This document shows positions 16,550 to 24,027 of a stretch of DNA of 43,303 nt, piece by piece. Source of the stretch: Verrucomicrobia subdivision 6 bacterium (GTDB lineage Bacteria; Verrucomicrobiota; Verrucomicrobiia; Methylacidiphilales; Verrucolacustridaceae); NCBI GenBank assembly GCA_947441075.1, contig CANESK010000006.1, positions 1 through 43,303 on the forward strand. Reading direction: 5' to 3'. The translations under genes were made by a program, and so were the position numbers. Position 1 is the first letter of the stretch. Each line of letters starts with the position of its first letter. The notes under the pieces were generated by a model, which was not told the DNA's origin, ran no database searches, and was given only the letters and a program-made list of their open reading frames with translations.

Positions 16550-16711
16550 GTGCCCATCGAAACAGTCCATCTTTCGGACAAGCAGGCACAGAGGTCGCAT
16601 TTTGAGCCCTCCCAGATGGTGGAAGGTGGGGAGTTGGTCAGGAGAAAGAGTGGAACCGGTCTTGGCTACGGGAGCTTTTTGCGGGAGATTAGAAGAAGGC
16701 ATGAATCGTAA
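16550..16711 (+). CDS. Putative 53-aa small protein overlapping the rfbA start
   Basis: Below the track's size limit. GTG at 16550 has GAGGAG 8 nt upstream, an excellent ribosome binding site. The frame stays open for 53 codons and ends in TAA at 16709-16711, overlapping the rfbA start by 11 bp. The product is hydrophilic and basic, with a Glu/Ser-rich start and a conserved-looking end (RRKSGTGLGYGSFLREIRRR). It fills most of the 257-bp gap between the PspC gene and rfbA, which otherwise shows nothing. I do not recognise the family. The overlap suggests translational coupling to rfbA. Confidence 0.45.
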   Translation: MPIETVHLSDKQAQRSHFEPSQMVEGGELVRRKSGTGLGYGSFLREIRRRHES

Positions 16712-17582
16712 AGGCATACTTTTAGCGGGGGGAACGGGAACGCGGCTTTGGCCGTTGACGCGAGCTGTTTCGAAACAGCTTCTGCCTTTGTACGACAAGC
16801 CAATGGTTTACTATCCGCTTTCCGTTTTGATGCTGGCTGGGATGCGGGAAATTCTTCTGATTTCGACTCCACAGGATTTACCTCTTTTTAAACTTCTGTT
16901 GGGAGACGGGCAGAGTTTGGGGTTGAAGTTGAGTTATGCGGAGCAGGCCAAGCCCGAGGGATTGGCGCAGGCCTATCAGATCGGAGCGAAGTTCGTCGGG
17001 ACAGATCCGTCGTGTCTGATTTTGGGGGATAACTTCTTTTACGGGGCGGAGTTGGGAAAATTATTAGCATCGGCCCAAGCGAGAGAGAAGGGGGCGACGA
17101 TTTTTGCTTATCAGGTAGCGGATCCGTCGTCGTACGGAGTATTGACCTTCGATAAGAGAAATCGGATTACCTCGATTGAGGAAAAGCCGGCCAAGCCGAA
17201 ATCGCACTGGGCAAATTGCGGGCTTTATTTCTACGATGGGCGGGCGGTGGAGTTTGCGCGGGGGTTAAAGCCATCGGCCCGAGGGGAGTTGGAAATTACT
17301 GATCTGAGTCGCTGTTACATGAAAGATCAGAGCTTGCATGGGGAGAGGTTTGGGCGGGGATCGGCGTGGTTGGACACGGGGACGGCGGATGGGTTGTTGC
17401 AGGCGGCGCAGTTTGTCCAGACGGTGCAGACAAGGACGGGGATGCTTTTGGGTTCGCCTGAAGAGGTGGCGTTTCGGCAGGGGTGGATTGGGGCGAAAGA
17501 GTTGGGAGAATTGGCGGAAGCGATTGGGAAAAACGCCTATGCGGAGACGTTGCGACAGATGGCGGCGGAGGGGAAAAGGTAA
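16701..17582 (+). CDS. rfbA: Glucose-1-phosphate thymidylyltransferase
   Basis: Makes dTDP-glucose from glucose-1-phosphate and dTTP, the first step to dTDP-rhamnose. The ATG at 16701 gives 293 aa, the usual RfbA length. The nucleotidyltransferase motif GGTGTRLWPLT is at 10-20, followed by KQLLPLYDKPMVYYPLS, LGDNFFYG and the Lys-containing EEKPAKPKS. These distinguish the short RfbA/RmlA type from other sugar nucleotidyltransferases. The rfbB, rfbC and rfbD partners are not in the window. The coding strand is very G-rich. Confidence 0.95.
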   Translation: MNRKGILLAGGTGTRLWPLTRAVSKQLLPLYDKPMVYYPLSVLMLAGMREILLISTPQDLPLFKLLLGDGQSLGLKLSYAEQAKPEGLAQAYQIGAKFVGTDPSCLILGDNFFYGAELGKLLASAQAREKGATIFAYQVADPSSYGVLTFDKRNRITSIEEKPAKPKSHWANCGLYFYDGRAVEFARGLKPSARGELEITDLSRCYMKDQSLHGERFGRGSAWLDTGTADGLLQAAQFVQTVQTRTGMLLGSPEEVAFRQGWIGAKELGELAEAIGKNAYAETLRQMAAEGKR

Positions 17583-17599
17583 AGGAGGGATTTAGGGGC

Positions 17600-18199
17600 A
17601 TGCCGATTTACGAATTTTATAGTCCGGATATTCATCGGATTTATAGTTTTTTTGCTCGGCGAATGTTGAAGGGGGGGGAAGTGCCGTCCTGTCCAGATGG
17701 GTCGGCGTATCGGATGGAGAAGTTGGTTTCGTCTTTTGTCTGCACGGGAAGGGCGAAAGAGGTGGTGATGAAAGAGGGGGAAAGTGAGGCGGGGATGGAT
17801 CCAAGGATGGAGCGGGAGATGATGAAGATGGCGGATGAGTTTTCCAAGATGGACGAAAAGAATCCTGATCCGCGAGTGATGGGGAAGATGATGAGGCGGA
17901 TGATGGAGGCGAGCGGACAAAAGTTGCCTGGGGAGATGGGGGAGATGTTGCAGCGGTTGGAAAAGGGGGAGAATCCAGACAAGTTGGAGGAGGAGTATGG
18001 GGATGTGATGGAGAAGATGGATGGGATGGAGGGGGCGGGCGATGGAAAGAAGGAGGATCTGAAAATGCGGTTGCGGAAACGATTGCCAGCGCGAAGAGAT
18101 CCGAAGTTGTACGAGTGGGAGGATTTTTGCTCGGGGAAAAGAAAGCCGAGTGGGGGGACGAAGAAAAAAGTTTCGGTCCGTGGTAGAGTTAGGGGATAA
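17600..18199 (+). CDS. FmdB-like protein with degenerate zinc ribbon and Met/Glu-rich region
   Basis: ATG at 17600 has a near-perfect Shine-Dalgarno (AAAGGAGGG) 9-10 nt upstream, giving 199 aa. The N-terminus begins MPIYEFYSPDIHRIYSFF, the layout of FmdB-family proteins (MPIYEY...), but the usual pair of CxxC motifs is missing: only Cys31 in PSCPDG and Cys48 remain nearby. From about residue 60 to 160 the chain is highly charged and Met-rich (MEREMMKMADEF, MGKMMRRMMEASG), predicted helical, and it ends in a basic tail. FmdB proteins are small putative regulators of unclear role. It lies between rfbA and apaG in one probable operon. Confidence 0.8.
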   Translation: MPIYEFYSPDIHRIYSFFARRMLKGGEVPSCPDGSAYRMEKLVSSFVCTGRAKEVVMKEGESEAGMDPRMEREMMKMADEFSKMDEKNPDPRVMGKMMRRMMEASGQKLPGEMGEMLQRLEKGENPDKLEEEYGDVMEKMDGMEGAGDGKKEDLKMRLRKRLPARRDPKLYEWEDFCSGKRKPSGGTKKKVSVRGRVRG

Positions 18200-18200
18200 G

Positions 18201-18590
18201 ATGGCCAGCTTGAGCCAGAAAAAAGAGGCGAAAGGGTTGTGGGTGAGTGTGGATCGGGTGGAGTATGTCTTGGGGGCAGGCGGACCGCCGGATCGGCCGC
18301 ATCAGTTTGTTTATTATGTGACGATTCATAATGATAGCCCGCAGGCGGTGACGATTGTGGGGAGAAAGTGGGTGGTGACGAATGCCCAGGGGCATCGATT
18401 GATGATCGAGGGGGATGGGGTGGTGGGTCAGTTTCCACGACTGACTCCTGGGGATCAGTTTCACTATAATAGTTATCATTTGGTGGATTCGGATAGTGAG
18501 GCGACGGGAGCGTATTTGGCGAAAGATGAGGGGGGAAAGGATCTGATCGTGCGTATTCCTGCCTTTCGGTTAGACCTACCCATAGCATGA
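18201..18590 (+). CDS. apaG: ApaG-domain protein
   Basis: The ATG at 18201 follows the previous stop by one base and gives 130 aa. The DUF525/ApaG beta-sandwich is recognisable: YYVTIHNDSPQAVTIVGRKWVVT, then GDGVVGQFPRLTPGDQFHYNSYH and ATGAYLAKDE. ApaG proteins are small cytosolic proteins linked to diadenosine tetraphosphate metabolism or magnesium/cobalt sensitivity; their activity is not settled. The last four bases overlap proC (ATGA). Family call is firm. Confidence 0.93.
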   Translation: MASLSQKKEAKGLWVSVDRVEYVLGAGGPPDRPHQFVYYVTIHNDSPQAVTIVGRKWVVTNAQGHRLMIEGDGVVGQFPRLTPGDQFHYNSYHLVDSDSEATGAYLAKDEGGKDLIVRIPAFRLDLPIA

Positions 18591-19384
18591 AACTGGCAAT
18601 GATCGGCGCGGGGCGGATGGGCGGGACGATTGTACGAATGTTGCAGAAGGAGGGATTGTGGAGTTTGGAGGTGTGCGAACCGAATTCGAAAGGGAGGGAG
18701 GCGTTGAGCAAAGAGATGGGGGCGGGGGTAAAGTTTGTCGAGAAGGTGGAGGAGGTGAGAGAGGCGGAGGTGATTTTGTTGGCAGTGAAGCCAGCGATGT
18801 TGAAAGAGGTTGCTGGATGGCTGCAGAGCAGAAAAGGTTCGTACCTTTTGATTTCGATTTTGGCTGGGGTGACAACGGAGAGGTTGGGCAAGGAGGTTGG
18901 GGAGAAGGCGCGGGTGGTCCGGGCGATGCCGAATCAGGCTTTGCGGGTGGGGGAGGGTGTGACCGCGCTGTGTGTGGGACCTGGGGCGAAGAAGGAGGAT
19001 ATGGAGATTGCGCGAAAAATTTTTGCGGCGGGTGGGTATGTGTTGGAGATTGAAGAGGAGCAGATGGATGTGGTGACGGCGTTGAGTGGGTCGGGCCCAG
19101 CGTTTATGGCGAAGTGGGTGGAGGAGTTGGCGGATGCGGCGGTGAGGGCGGGGTTGACGCCGAAGGCGGCGGTGGAGTTGGCAGCGAGAACGATGTTGGG
19201 GACGGGGGTTTTGCTGGTGCGGGAGGGGATTAAGCCTGGAGAGTTGTGTGCGGCGGTGGCGAGTCCTGGGGGAACGACCGAGGCGGGGTTGAAAGTTTTG
19301 CAAGCGGGTGGGTTGGGCGGGCTAGCGGAGCAGGCGATGGAGGCGGCGATCCGCAGGGCGAAGGAGTTGGCAAAAGGCGGATAG
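18587..19384 (+). CDS. proC: Pyrroline-5-carboxylate reductase
   Basis: Last step of proline synthesis, reducing pyrroline-5-carboxylate with NADPH. The 265-aa product opens with the Rossmann motif MIGAGRMGG (5-13). It carries the late active-site block ALSGSGPAFMAKWVEELADAAVRAG and the C-terminal signature SPGGTTEAGLKVL. Length is normal. Coupled to apaG by a 4-bp overlap. The proB and proA genes for the first two steps are present about 14 kb away in another operon, so the pathway is split but complete in this window. A 416-aa antisense ORF over this region is a shadow. Confidence 0.96.
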   Translation: MKLAMIGAGRMGGTIVRMLQKEGLWSLEVCEPNSKGREALSKEMGAGVKFVEKVEEVREAEVILLAVKPAMLKEVAGWLQSRKGSYLLISILAGVTTERLGKEVGEKARVVRAMPNQALRVGEGVTALCVGPGAKKEDMEIARKIFAAGGYVLEIEEEQMDVVTALSGSGPAFMAKWVEELADAAVRAGLTPKAAVELAARTMLGTGVLLVREGIKPGELCAAVASPGGTTEAGLKVLQAGGLGGLAEQAMEAAIRRAKELAKGG

Positions 19385-19499
19385 GAAGCATTCGTCACGC
19401 AAAGGACGCAAAGGTTGAAAAAAGGGGGAAGGTGAGAATGTAGTTTTGAAGTTCGAAGCTTTCTGGCAAGGGGAAATGCGGGTATGATTTTAACTCATT

Positions 19500-19588
19500 C
19501 GGGCCGTAGCCCCGACAGGAGTACGGGGCAGGCACAGCCCCGATAAGAATCGGGGTAGACTTAGTAGTGCGCTTGTTTCGGGCACAAG
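19500..19588 (+). pseudogene. Decayed tRNA-Pro copy with a hairpin insertion in the D-arm
   Basis: CGGGCCGTAGC (acceptor strand and first D-stem bases, 19500-19510) and TAGTAGTGCGCTTGT-TTCGGGC-ACAAG (rest of the D-arm plus the whole anticodon arm, ending 19588) match the intact tRNA-Pro 149 bp downstream almost base for base. Between them the D-arm is split by about 45 extra bases. After the anticodon arm the variable loop, T-arm and 3' acceptor strand are missing: the sequence goes directly into GGATTTTGAAG. It cannot fold as a tRNA. Its upstream flank also resembles that of the intact gene. Confidence 0.8.
19509..19564 (+). repeat. Two tandem ~28-nt palindromic hairpin units inside the tRNA-Pro remnant
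   Basis: Unit 1: GCCCCG-ACAGGAGTA-CGGGGC (19509-19529) followed by AGGCACA. Unit 2: CCCCGAT-AAGA-ATCGGGG (19538-19555) followed by TAGACTTAG. Aligned from their GCCCCGA starts (19509 and 19537) they agree at most positions, differing mainly in the loop. Each forms a stable GC-rich stem. They look like REP/BIME-type intergenic hairpins. I see no third copy elsewhere in the window. Confidence 0.75.
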
Positions 19589-19631
19589 GGATTTTGAAGT
19601 GTTTAATCTTTCGGGAGGGTGGCGAAAGGGA

Positions 19632-19637
19632 TATAAT
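19632..19637 (+). promoter_or_regulatory. Candidate -10 hexamer of the tRNA-Pro gene
   Basis: A perfect TATAAT ends 11 bp before the mature tRNA 5' end. The decayed copy has TATGAT at the matching place (about 19483-19488). No strong -35 is visible at standard spacing. Both copies also share TTTTGAAGT further upstream (19444 and 19592). Confidence 0.55.
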
Positions 19638-19648
19638 ACTAATTCATT

Positions 19649-19722
19649 CGGGCCGTAGCACAGCTTGGTAGTGCGCTTGTTTCGGGTACAAGAGGTCGTG
19701 GGTTCAAATCCCACCGGCCCGA
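19649..19722 (+). tRNA. tRNA-Pro (anticodon CGG)
   Basis: The 74-nt cloverleaf is complete: acceptor CGGGCCG/CGGCCCG, D-stem GCAC/GTGC, anticodon stem CTTGT/ACAAG with loop TTCGGGT (anticodon CGG, reading CCG), T-stem GTGGG/CCCAC with loop TTCAAAT, and discriminator A at 19722. CCA is not encoded. The 'cgg-ttcaaatccc' T-arm and all stems pair perfectly, so this is the functional copy. The 171 bp between it and the next gene hold an inverted CTAATCT/AGATTAG pair and no gene I can support. Confidence 0.96.
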
Positions 19723-19893
19723 TGATTTTCCGAAGGGAAAGCAAGGGCGGTCAATCTAATCTAGCCGGAGGCGAAAGAAGATTAGGTAGGGCCGATAGTC
19801 CCTTGGACTTCGAAGTAACGAGTTTGCGGAACGAAGTAGGCCCCATTGGCCGATAAAGCGATTGATCCCGCGTCTATAGTTAGTGGGCTAGGT

Positions 19894-21105
19894 TTAGAAA
19901 AGCTGCAGGCGACCAGCAGAAAAGTTTACCGGGATGGGAGTCATGTTGGCGTTGCACTTGGGATGAGACTGTAACTCCTCGGCTAAGTCCTGGCTGACGA
20001 AGATCTTTTCCACGTGAAGGGTATTGGGGATGAACATCCAGCGTTTATCTCCAAAGCGCTCACGGATCTTGACGACGATTTCCTCGTCGTCCTTAAGGGT
20101 GCAAGGAATGGCCATGCGCTGCATGTCCCCTGTGGTGAAAGCGTTGACGAAGGTCTTCTGTTCGTCGATCGAATCGCGGAGGCGGCGAGTGATAAAATCA
20201 GCCAGACCTACGCCGAGGGCGTTGCCTTGGGCCTGAGGAGAAAGACCGAGGGCGGCGATCGTCTTTATCGTAGGTTGAGTGAGATCCTCAAAGCCGTGGA
20301 CGCCACGCCGCCCGATGACATTGGTGTCCATCCCTGTGCCGCTGTAGGTTTTTCCGATTTCATCGACAATGAGGACGTTAAGGTTATCGCATGGGAGGGC
20401 AGGAAAGTAGTGTCGATGCCGTTTCAGGAGGGCGGGTTCGTCCTTTAATATCCTTTCGCCTGGGAGGGCGTGGATCTCGGCGGTGGCATCGAACCCGTCT
20501 TCGAGTAGGGCGAGGCCAGCGAAGATCTTCCCCGATTGGACAAGAAGGGAGCCCATCTCCTCGAGGATGCGGGGCATACGATCGGGTCGAGCGGAGTGAA
20601 AAGTCTCGGCAGAACGGATTTTGCCCATACCGACGACCATCATTTTTGTGAGGCCACTTTGGACGGGACCCGAGAAGCAGGTATGGAGTTTGATTCGGTT
20701 GAGGATGAGGACACCAGCTGAATCGAAGCAGTGGCGGTCCATCCAGACTTCGCCCGAATCGACCGAGCCGACTTTGACGCACTCCATGCTGGAGCGGATC
20801 TCAAGGCCCGTGGCGGCGAAAGTGAGGCCAAGAGATTCGACCATCTTTTGTTGGCCTGTGGCGGTGGCACCGTTGTGGGAGCCCATGGAGGGGACGAGGA
20901 AGGGTTTGGCTCCGTGCATACGAAGCCAATCGCCGACCGCTTTGGTGATGGGAACTAGATTGGAAATTCCGCGACTCCCGGCAGTAATGGCGACATCTCC
21001 TTGCGGCGGTTCTTTGCCCATTTGGTCGAGGGCGCGGTGGACTGCCTTGGGCACGTCTTGAATCGGGGCAGAGATTAACTTTTGATCGATCTGAAAAACG
21101 TTCAT
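19894..21105 (-). CDS. LarA-like (DUF2088) nickel-pincer racemase/epimerase family protein
   Basis: The 403-aa product shows the layout of LarA-type lactate racemases: ITAGSRGI near residue 40, a [15 protein letters not shown] stretch at about 67-81 with a conserved His, and [20 protein letters not shown] at about 139-158 with the Lys and His expected near the nickel-pincer (NPN) cofactor. LarA uses this cofactor to racemise or epimerise 2-hydroxyacids. The cofactor-making genes larB, larC and larE are not in the window, so they must lie elsewhere or the protein works differently. It overlaps the FAH gene by 4 bp, suggesting a joint role in organic-acid catabolism. The substrate is unknown; the subfamily is clearly not classical LarA. 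Confidence 0.8.
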   Translation of the reverse strand: MNVFQIDQKLISAPIQDVPKAVHRALDQMGKEPPQGDVAITAGSRGISNLVPITKAVGDWLRMHGAKPFLVPSMGSHNGATATGQQKMVESLGLTFAATGLEIRSSMECVKVGSVDSGEVWMDRHCFDSAGVLILNRIKLHTCFSGPVQSGLTKMMVVGMGKIRSAETFHSARPDRMPRILEEMGSLLVQSGKIFAGLALLEDGFDATAEIHALPGERILKDEPALLKRHRHYFPALPCDNLNVLIVDEIGKTYSGTGMDTNVIGRRGVHGFEDLTQPTIKTIAALGLSPQAQGNALGVGLADFITRRLRDSIDEQKTFVNAFTTGDMQRMAIPCTLKDDEEIVVKIRERFGDKRWMFIPNTLHVEKIFVSQDLAEELQSHPKCNANMTPIPVNFSAGRLQLF

Positions 21106-21920
21106 GGGGTTGAGAGAAGTTCTTCCTCAAGTACAGGATTGGTAAGTGAGCCAATCTTTTCAATCTCTATGGTGACAATGTCTCCAGGTTTGAGCCAGCG
21201 TGGGGGTTGGGCGGCCATACCGACTCCGTGCGGGGTGCCAGTAAGAATAACCGTTCCTGGAAGTAGCGTGGTGCTGCCGCTAAGGAATTCGATGATTTGG
21301 GCAACAGAGAAGATCATGTCGTTGGTATTCCAATCTTGGACGGCGGTGCGGTTAAGGAGGGTGCGGAGTTTTAGGTTTTGTGGGTCGGGGATTTCGTCAG
21401 GAGTGACGAGGTAGGGACCGAGGGGGCAGAAGGTATCGAAGGTTTTGCCACGGCACCATTGGCCACCGCCTGCGTTTTTCTGCCAGTCGCGTGCGCTGAC
21501 ATCGTTGGCACAAGTATAGCCTAAGACAAAATCGAGGGCGCGTGAGGCTGGGACATTTTTGCAAGTCCGACCGATGACCACGGCGAGTTCGCACTCATAA
21601 TCGACGCGGTCGCTGCGGAGGTGACGTGGTAGAAAAATGGGATCTTCCGGATTCTGGAGCGAAGAGATGCTTTTGATGAAAAGAATTGGATATTCGGGAA
21701 ACTTTGAGCCCATTTCCGTGGCATGACGGCGGTAGTTGAGGCCGATGGCAAGAATCTGAATCGGAGACAAGGGAGCTAGAAGTTTTGCGACCTCGGCTTG
21801 TTTTTCAGTCGATTGAAAGCCTTCAAGCAGGTCGCCTTTTAATAGAAGGGCGGTGCCGTCCGCTTGCAGTTCAGAATGGGCGAGCCGGCCTTGGCGATCG
21901 AGATGGCGAATGATTTTCAC
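21102..21920 (-). CDS. Fumarylacetoacetate hydrolase (FAH)-family protein
   Basis: The 272-aa product has the FAH core: [16 protein letters not shown], then [12 protein letters not shown] with metal-binding acidic residues, [30 protein letters not shown] and TPHGVG. FAH-family enzymes hydrolyse or isomerise 2-oxo/beta-diketo acids such as fumarylpyruvate, acylpyruvates or hydroxymuconates, using Mg2+ or Mn2+. Length fits the 2-hydroxyhepta-2,4-diene-1,7-dioate isomerase/acylpyruvase group. It is the first gene of the leftward pair with the LarA-like gene (4-bp overlap). The exact substrate is not readable. Confidence 0.92.
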   Translation of the reverse strand: MKIIRHLDRQGRLAHSELQADGTALLLKGDLLEGFQSTEKQAEVAKLLAPLSPIQILAIGLNYRRHATEMGSKFPEYPILFIKSISSLQNPEDPIFLPRHLRSDRVDYECELAVVIGRTCKNVPASRALDFVLGYTCANDVSARDWQKNAGGGQWCRGKTFDTFCPLGPYLVTPDEIPDPQNLKLRTLLNRTAVQDWNTNDMIFSVAQIIEFLSGSTTLLPGTVILTGTPHGVGMAAQPPRWLKPGDIVTIEIEKIGSLTNPVLEEELLSTP

Positions 21921-21953
21921 AGTTCAGGAATCCGATGGGAGAGGTTAAAAGTG

Positions 21954-22025
21954 TGCACCGTAGAGGACTTGAACCTCTGACCTCCACCGTGTCAAGGTGG
22001 CGCTCTACCACTAAGCTAACGGTGC
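21954..22025 (-). tRNA. tRNA-Val (anticodon GAC)
   Basis: On the minus strand the 72-nt gene folds with acceptor GCACCGT/ACGGTGC, anticodon stem CCACC/GGTGG around loop TTGACAC (anticodon GAC, reading GTC/GTT), T-stem AGAGG/CCTCT with loop TTCAAGT, and discriminator A at 21954. The D-arm contains AGTGGTAGA. CCA is not encoded. It lies between the FAH gene and folB with no sign of integration beside it. Confidence 0.95.
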
Positions 22026-22081
22026 GGTAGTTAGGAAACCCTATCACGGGTTGGGGCATTGGGGGAGACAGAAAATCCGAC

Positions 22082-22459
22082 CTAGCGGCGACGGCTTTTT
22101 GATTTCGGACGAAGAAAACGGGCCTGAAAAGAGATGTGACGGGTTTCGGGTAGGATGAATTTCTTGAGTTCGAGATCGATCCATGGGATTGGAAAATGAG
22201 TGAAGGCGGATTGGGCGAGATCGTGAGCGAGAGTTTCAATGAGTTTACGCTCTTTGGCTTGGGCGGTTTTACGAAGGAGCTGGCTGAGGTCAAAATAGTT
22301 TACGGTATGTTCTAGATTGTCGGTCTGAGCCGCTTTTTTGAAATCGGGAACAGGAAAAATTGCGGTGCAGAGGAGTTTTTGCGGTTGGGCTCGTTCTGCT
22401 GGGGGAACGCCGAGATGGCAGGAGAGTTCGAGATCCACCAACGAGAGAACTGGGGTCAT
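22082..22459 (-). CDS. folB: Dihydroneopterin aldolase
   Basis: The 125-aa product has the FolB pattern: an N-terminal strand with LELSCHLGVPPAERAQPQ (HLGV with E-R-x-Q-P), DNLEHTVNYFDLSQLL with the catalytic Tyr, and KLIETLAHDLAQ. FolB cleaves dihydroneopterin to hydroxymethyl-dihydropterin and glycolaldehyde in folate synthesis. Length is standard. Its start overlaps the end of the cytochrome c assembly gene by 4 bp, so it appears to be the last gene of the resB-resC operon, an unusual partner. No other folate genes are nearby. Confidence 0.92.
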   Translation of the reverse strand: MTPVLSLVDLELSCHLGVPPAERAQPQKLLCTAIFPVPDFKKAAQTDNLEHTVNYFDLSQLLRKTAQAKERKLIETLAHDLAQSAFTHFPIPWIDLELKKFILPETRHISFQARFLRPKSKSRRR

Positions 22460-24024
22460 ATTGACTTAGGTTGCCGGAAGATGGCGAAGGTGAGGATGGC
22501 GAGTTCGAGAAGGGCGAAGGCGCCGACGTAGAGTTGGCCACCGTCGCCGAAGCCGTAGCTGTGAAGTCCCTTGCCGAGGACGAAGTTCACTCCGTACCAG
22601 GCCATGAGGATGGTGAGGAAGGAGGCGATGGAGCCGACGGCGAGGCCGTATCCGCCCCACCAACCGCCGAGGCGGCCGTGGAGAAGAATGATATAGGCCA
22701 TGAGAGCGATGAGGGCCCATGTTTCCTTGGGATCCCAATCCCAGAAACGGCCCCAGGAGTAGTTGGCCCAGACGCCGCCGAGGATGACGCCAGCGGCTAA
22801 AAGAAAAACGCCGATTTGGAGGCAGCGATAGAGGTGGAGAACAGTGGGATCGCTGGCTGGCACTGCAGAACGATGGCGGAGTGATCGGAAAACAATGAAG
22901 TGAGCGAGGGCGGTGGCGAGGGCAAAGGCGCCGTAACTGAGGGTGATGGTGAGGACGTGGATGGTGAGCCAGAAGTTGCTTCGAAGAACGGGAACGAGCG
23001 GGTTGAGGGCGGGATCGAGGACGGCGGGTTGGAGGTCGGACGCGACGAGGGCGAGGATGACAACGGGAGAGGCGGCGAGGAGGTAGATGGTCGAGCGGTG
23101 GCGAGTGGCGAAGATAACGGCAAAGAGGCCAGCCCCGAAAGCGACCCAGAGAATACTTTCATACATATTGGTGACGGGCGGGCGACCTGCGATCCAGACG
23201 CGGGTGGCAAAGCCTGCGATGAGAAGGAGAAGACCGATCCAAGCGAAGAGGGAACCGATGGTGAGAAGGCGGGGATTCTTTTTTTGGCCTGCGGCAAGGA
23301 GGAGGAAGGCGGAGAGCAGCCAAGCGATCCAGGATAAGCGGAAGGGATGAAGTTTTAGGTAGGCGACTTCCAGCTGAATTTTGGTGCGGGAGAAGTTGGC
23401 ATTTTGCTGGAGAGCACGCAGGGGAGCGGGGTCGAGGGAGTGGGCAGATTTGGGGGCGATCCATGGGGATCCTGCGGGAGAGCCTGAAGGGGAAGGGATG
23501 AAGCGGAAGGCCTCGCCAGAAAAGAGAGCGGAAAAAATTTGTAAGCGGAGGGAGACGGTTTGGGCGGCGGCGGCGAGGGGGGGGACGTCGGTGTGTGGGC
23601 CTGCGGCACGGGCGATTTCGGCTTGGCGAGTGAGAGTGGTGAGTTTGGGGTTAGCGGCGAGGAGGCGGGGGGCAAAGAGGCGGGTGGTTGCGGGGAGGTT
23701 GAGCTCGCGGCGCAGGGCAGGGTCGTCGACAAGGAGGATGGGTTGATTTTCCCAGCCTGCGGGGTTGAGCCAGAGGGAAAGAATGAGTTGGCGAGAGCTG
23801 ATTTTTCCGAGAGCGGGAACGGTGACAGAGGTGCGACCGGTTAAGGAGGTGGTGATTTCTTGTGCGAAAGAGAGGAATGGTTTGAGGCGGCCGCGGTGTT
23901 GAATGACGAGTGTATCGAAAGTGGAATCGTTGCCGGCGAGGGTGGCGGTTTGATCTTGGGAGAAAGAGGGAGTCGCGAGGAAGCTGAGGCTGAGAATAAA
24001 AAGAAGAGAGAGAGGGCGGATCAT
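22456..24024 (-). CDS. System II cytochrome c biogenesis protein (CcsA/ResC type) with periplasmic N-terminal region
   Basis: The 522-aa protein ends in the CcsA/ResC heme-handling domain: the tryptophan-rich WWD motif lies in VWANYSWGRFWDWDPKETWALI, with conserved His residues in flanking loops (SNFWLTIHV, LHGRLGG), amid about eight membrane helices. Before it, residues 1-220 hold a signal peptide and a soluble, Pro/Ala/Ser-rich region beginning with TLVIQHRGRLKPF, as seen in CcsA/CcsBA proteins of Bacteroidetes, Planctomycetes and Verrucomicrobia. It carries heme to apocytochromes outside the membrane with ResB, encoded 3 bp upstream. The stop overlaps folB by 4 bp. Confidence 0.93.
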   Translation of the reverse strand: MIRPLSLLFILSLSFLATPSFSQDQTATLAGNDSTFDTLVIQHRGRLKPFLSFAQEITTSLTGRTSVTVPALGKISSRQLILSLWLNPAGWENQPILLVDDPALRRELNLPATTRLFAPRLLAANPKLTTLTRQAEIARAAGPHTDVPPLAAAAQTVSLRLQIFSALFSGEAFRFIPSPSGSPAGSPWIAPKSAHSLDPAPLRALQQNANFSRTKIQLEVAYLKLHPFRLSWIAWLLSAFLLLAAGQKKNPRLLTIGSLFAWIGLLLLIAGFATRVWIAGRPPVTNMYESILWVAFGAGLFAVIFATRHRSTIYLLAASPVVILALVASDLQPAVLDPALNPLVPVLRSNFWLTIHVLTITLSYGAFALATALAHFIVFRSLRHRSAVPASDPTVLHLYRCLQIGVFLLAAGVILGGVWANYSWGRFWDWDPKETWALIALMAYIILLHGRLGGWWGGYGLAVGSIASFLTILMAWYGVNFVLGKGLHSYGFGDGGQLYVGAFALLELAILTFAIFRQPKSI

Positions 24025-24027
24025 AAA

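Noticed and set aside
16463-16798. 111-aa minus-strand ORF before rfbA
   Set aside because: Overlaps the rfbA start and the better-supported 53-aa + ORF; no motif and no RBS.
17641-18891. 416-aa minus-strand ORF
   Set aside because: It lies antisense to the FmdB-like, apaG and proC genes, all of which have clear motifs, RBS or coupling. Its Pro/Ser/Thr-rich sequence is what the C-rich complement of G-rich genes yields.
19490-19856. ORFs covering the tRNA-Pro locus
   Set aside because: They translate the tRNA and hairpins (for example VVGSNPTGP comes from the T-arm), so they are not genes.
21954-22025. tRNA-Val as an attachment site for an island
   Set aside because: No integrase nearby and no direct repeat of the tRNA 3' end noticed in the window; flanking genes are ordinary housekeeping genes.
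22797-23337. ORFs of 145-166 aa on both strands over the resC gene
   Set aside because: Frames of the resC region with low-complexity Ser/Pro or Glu/Gly content; shadows.
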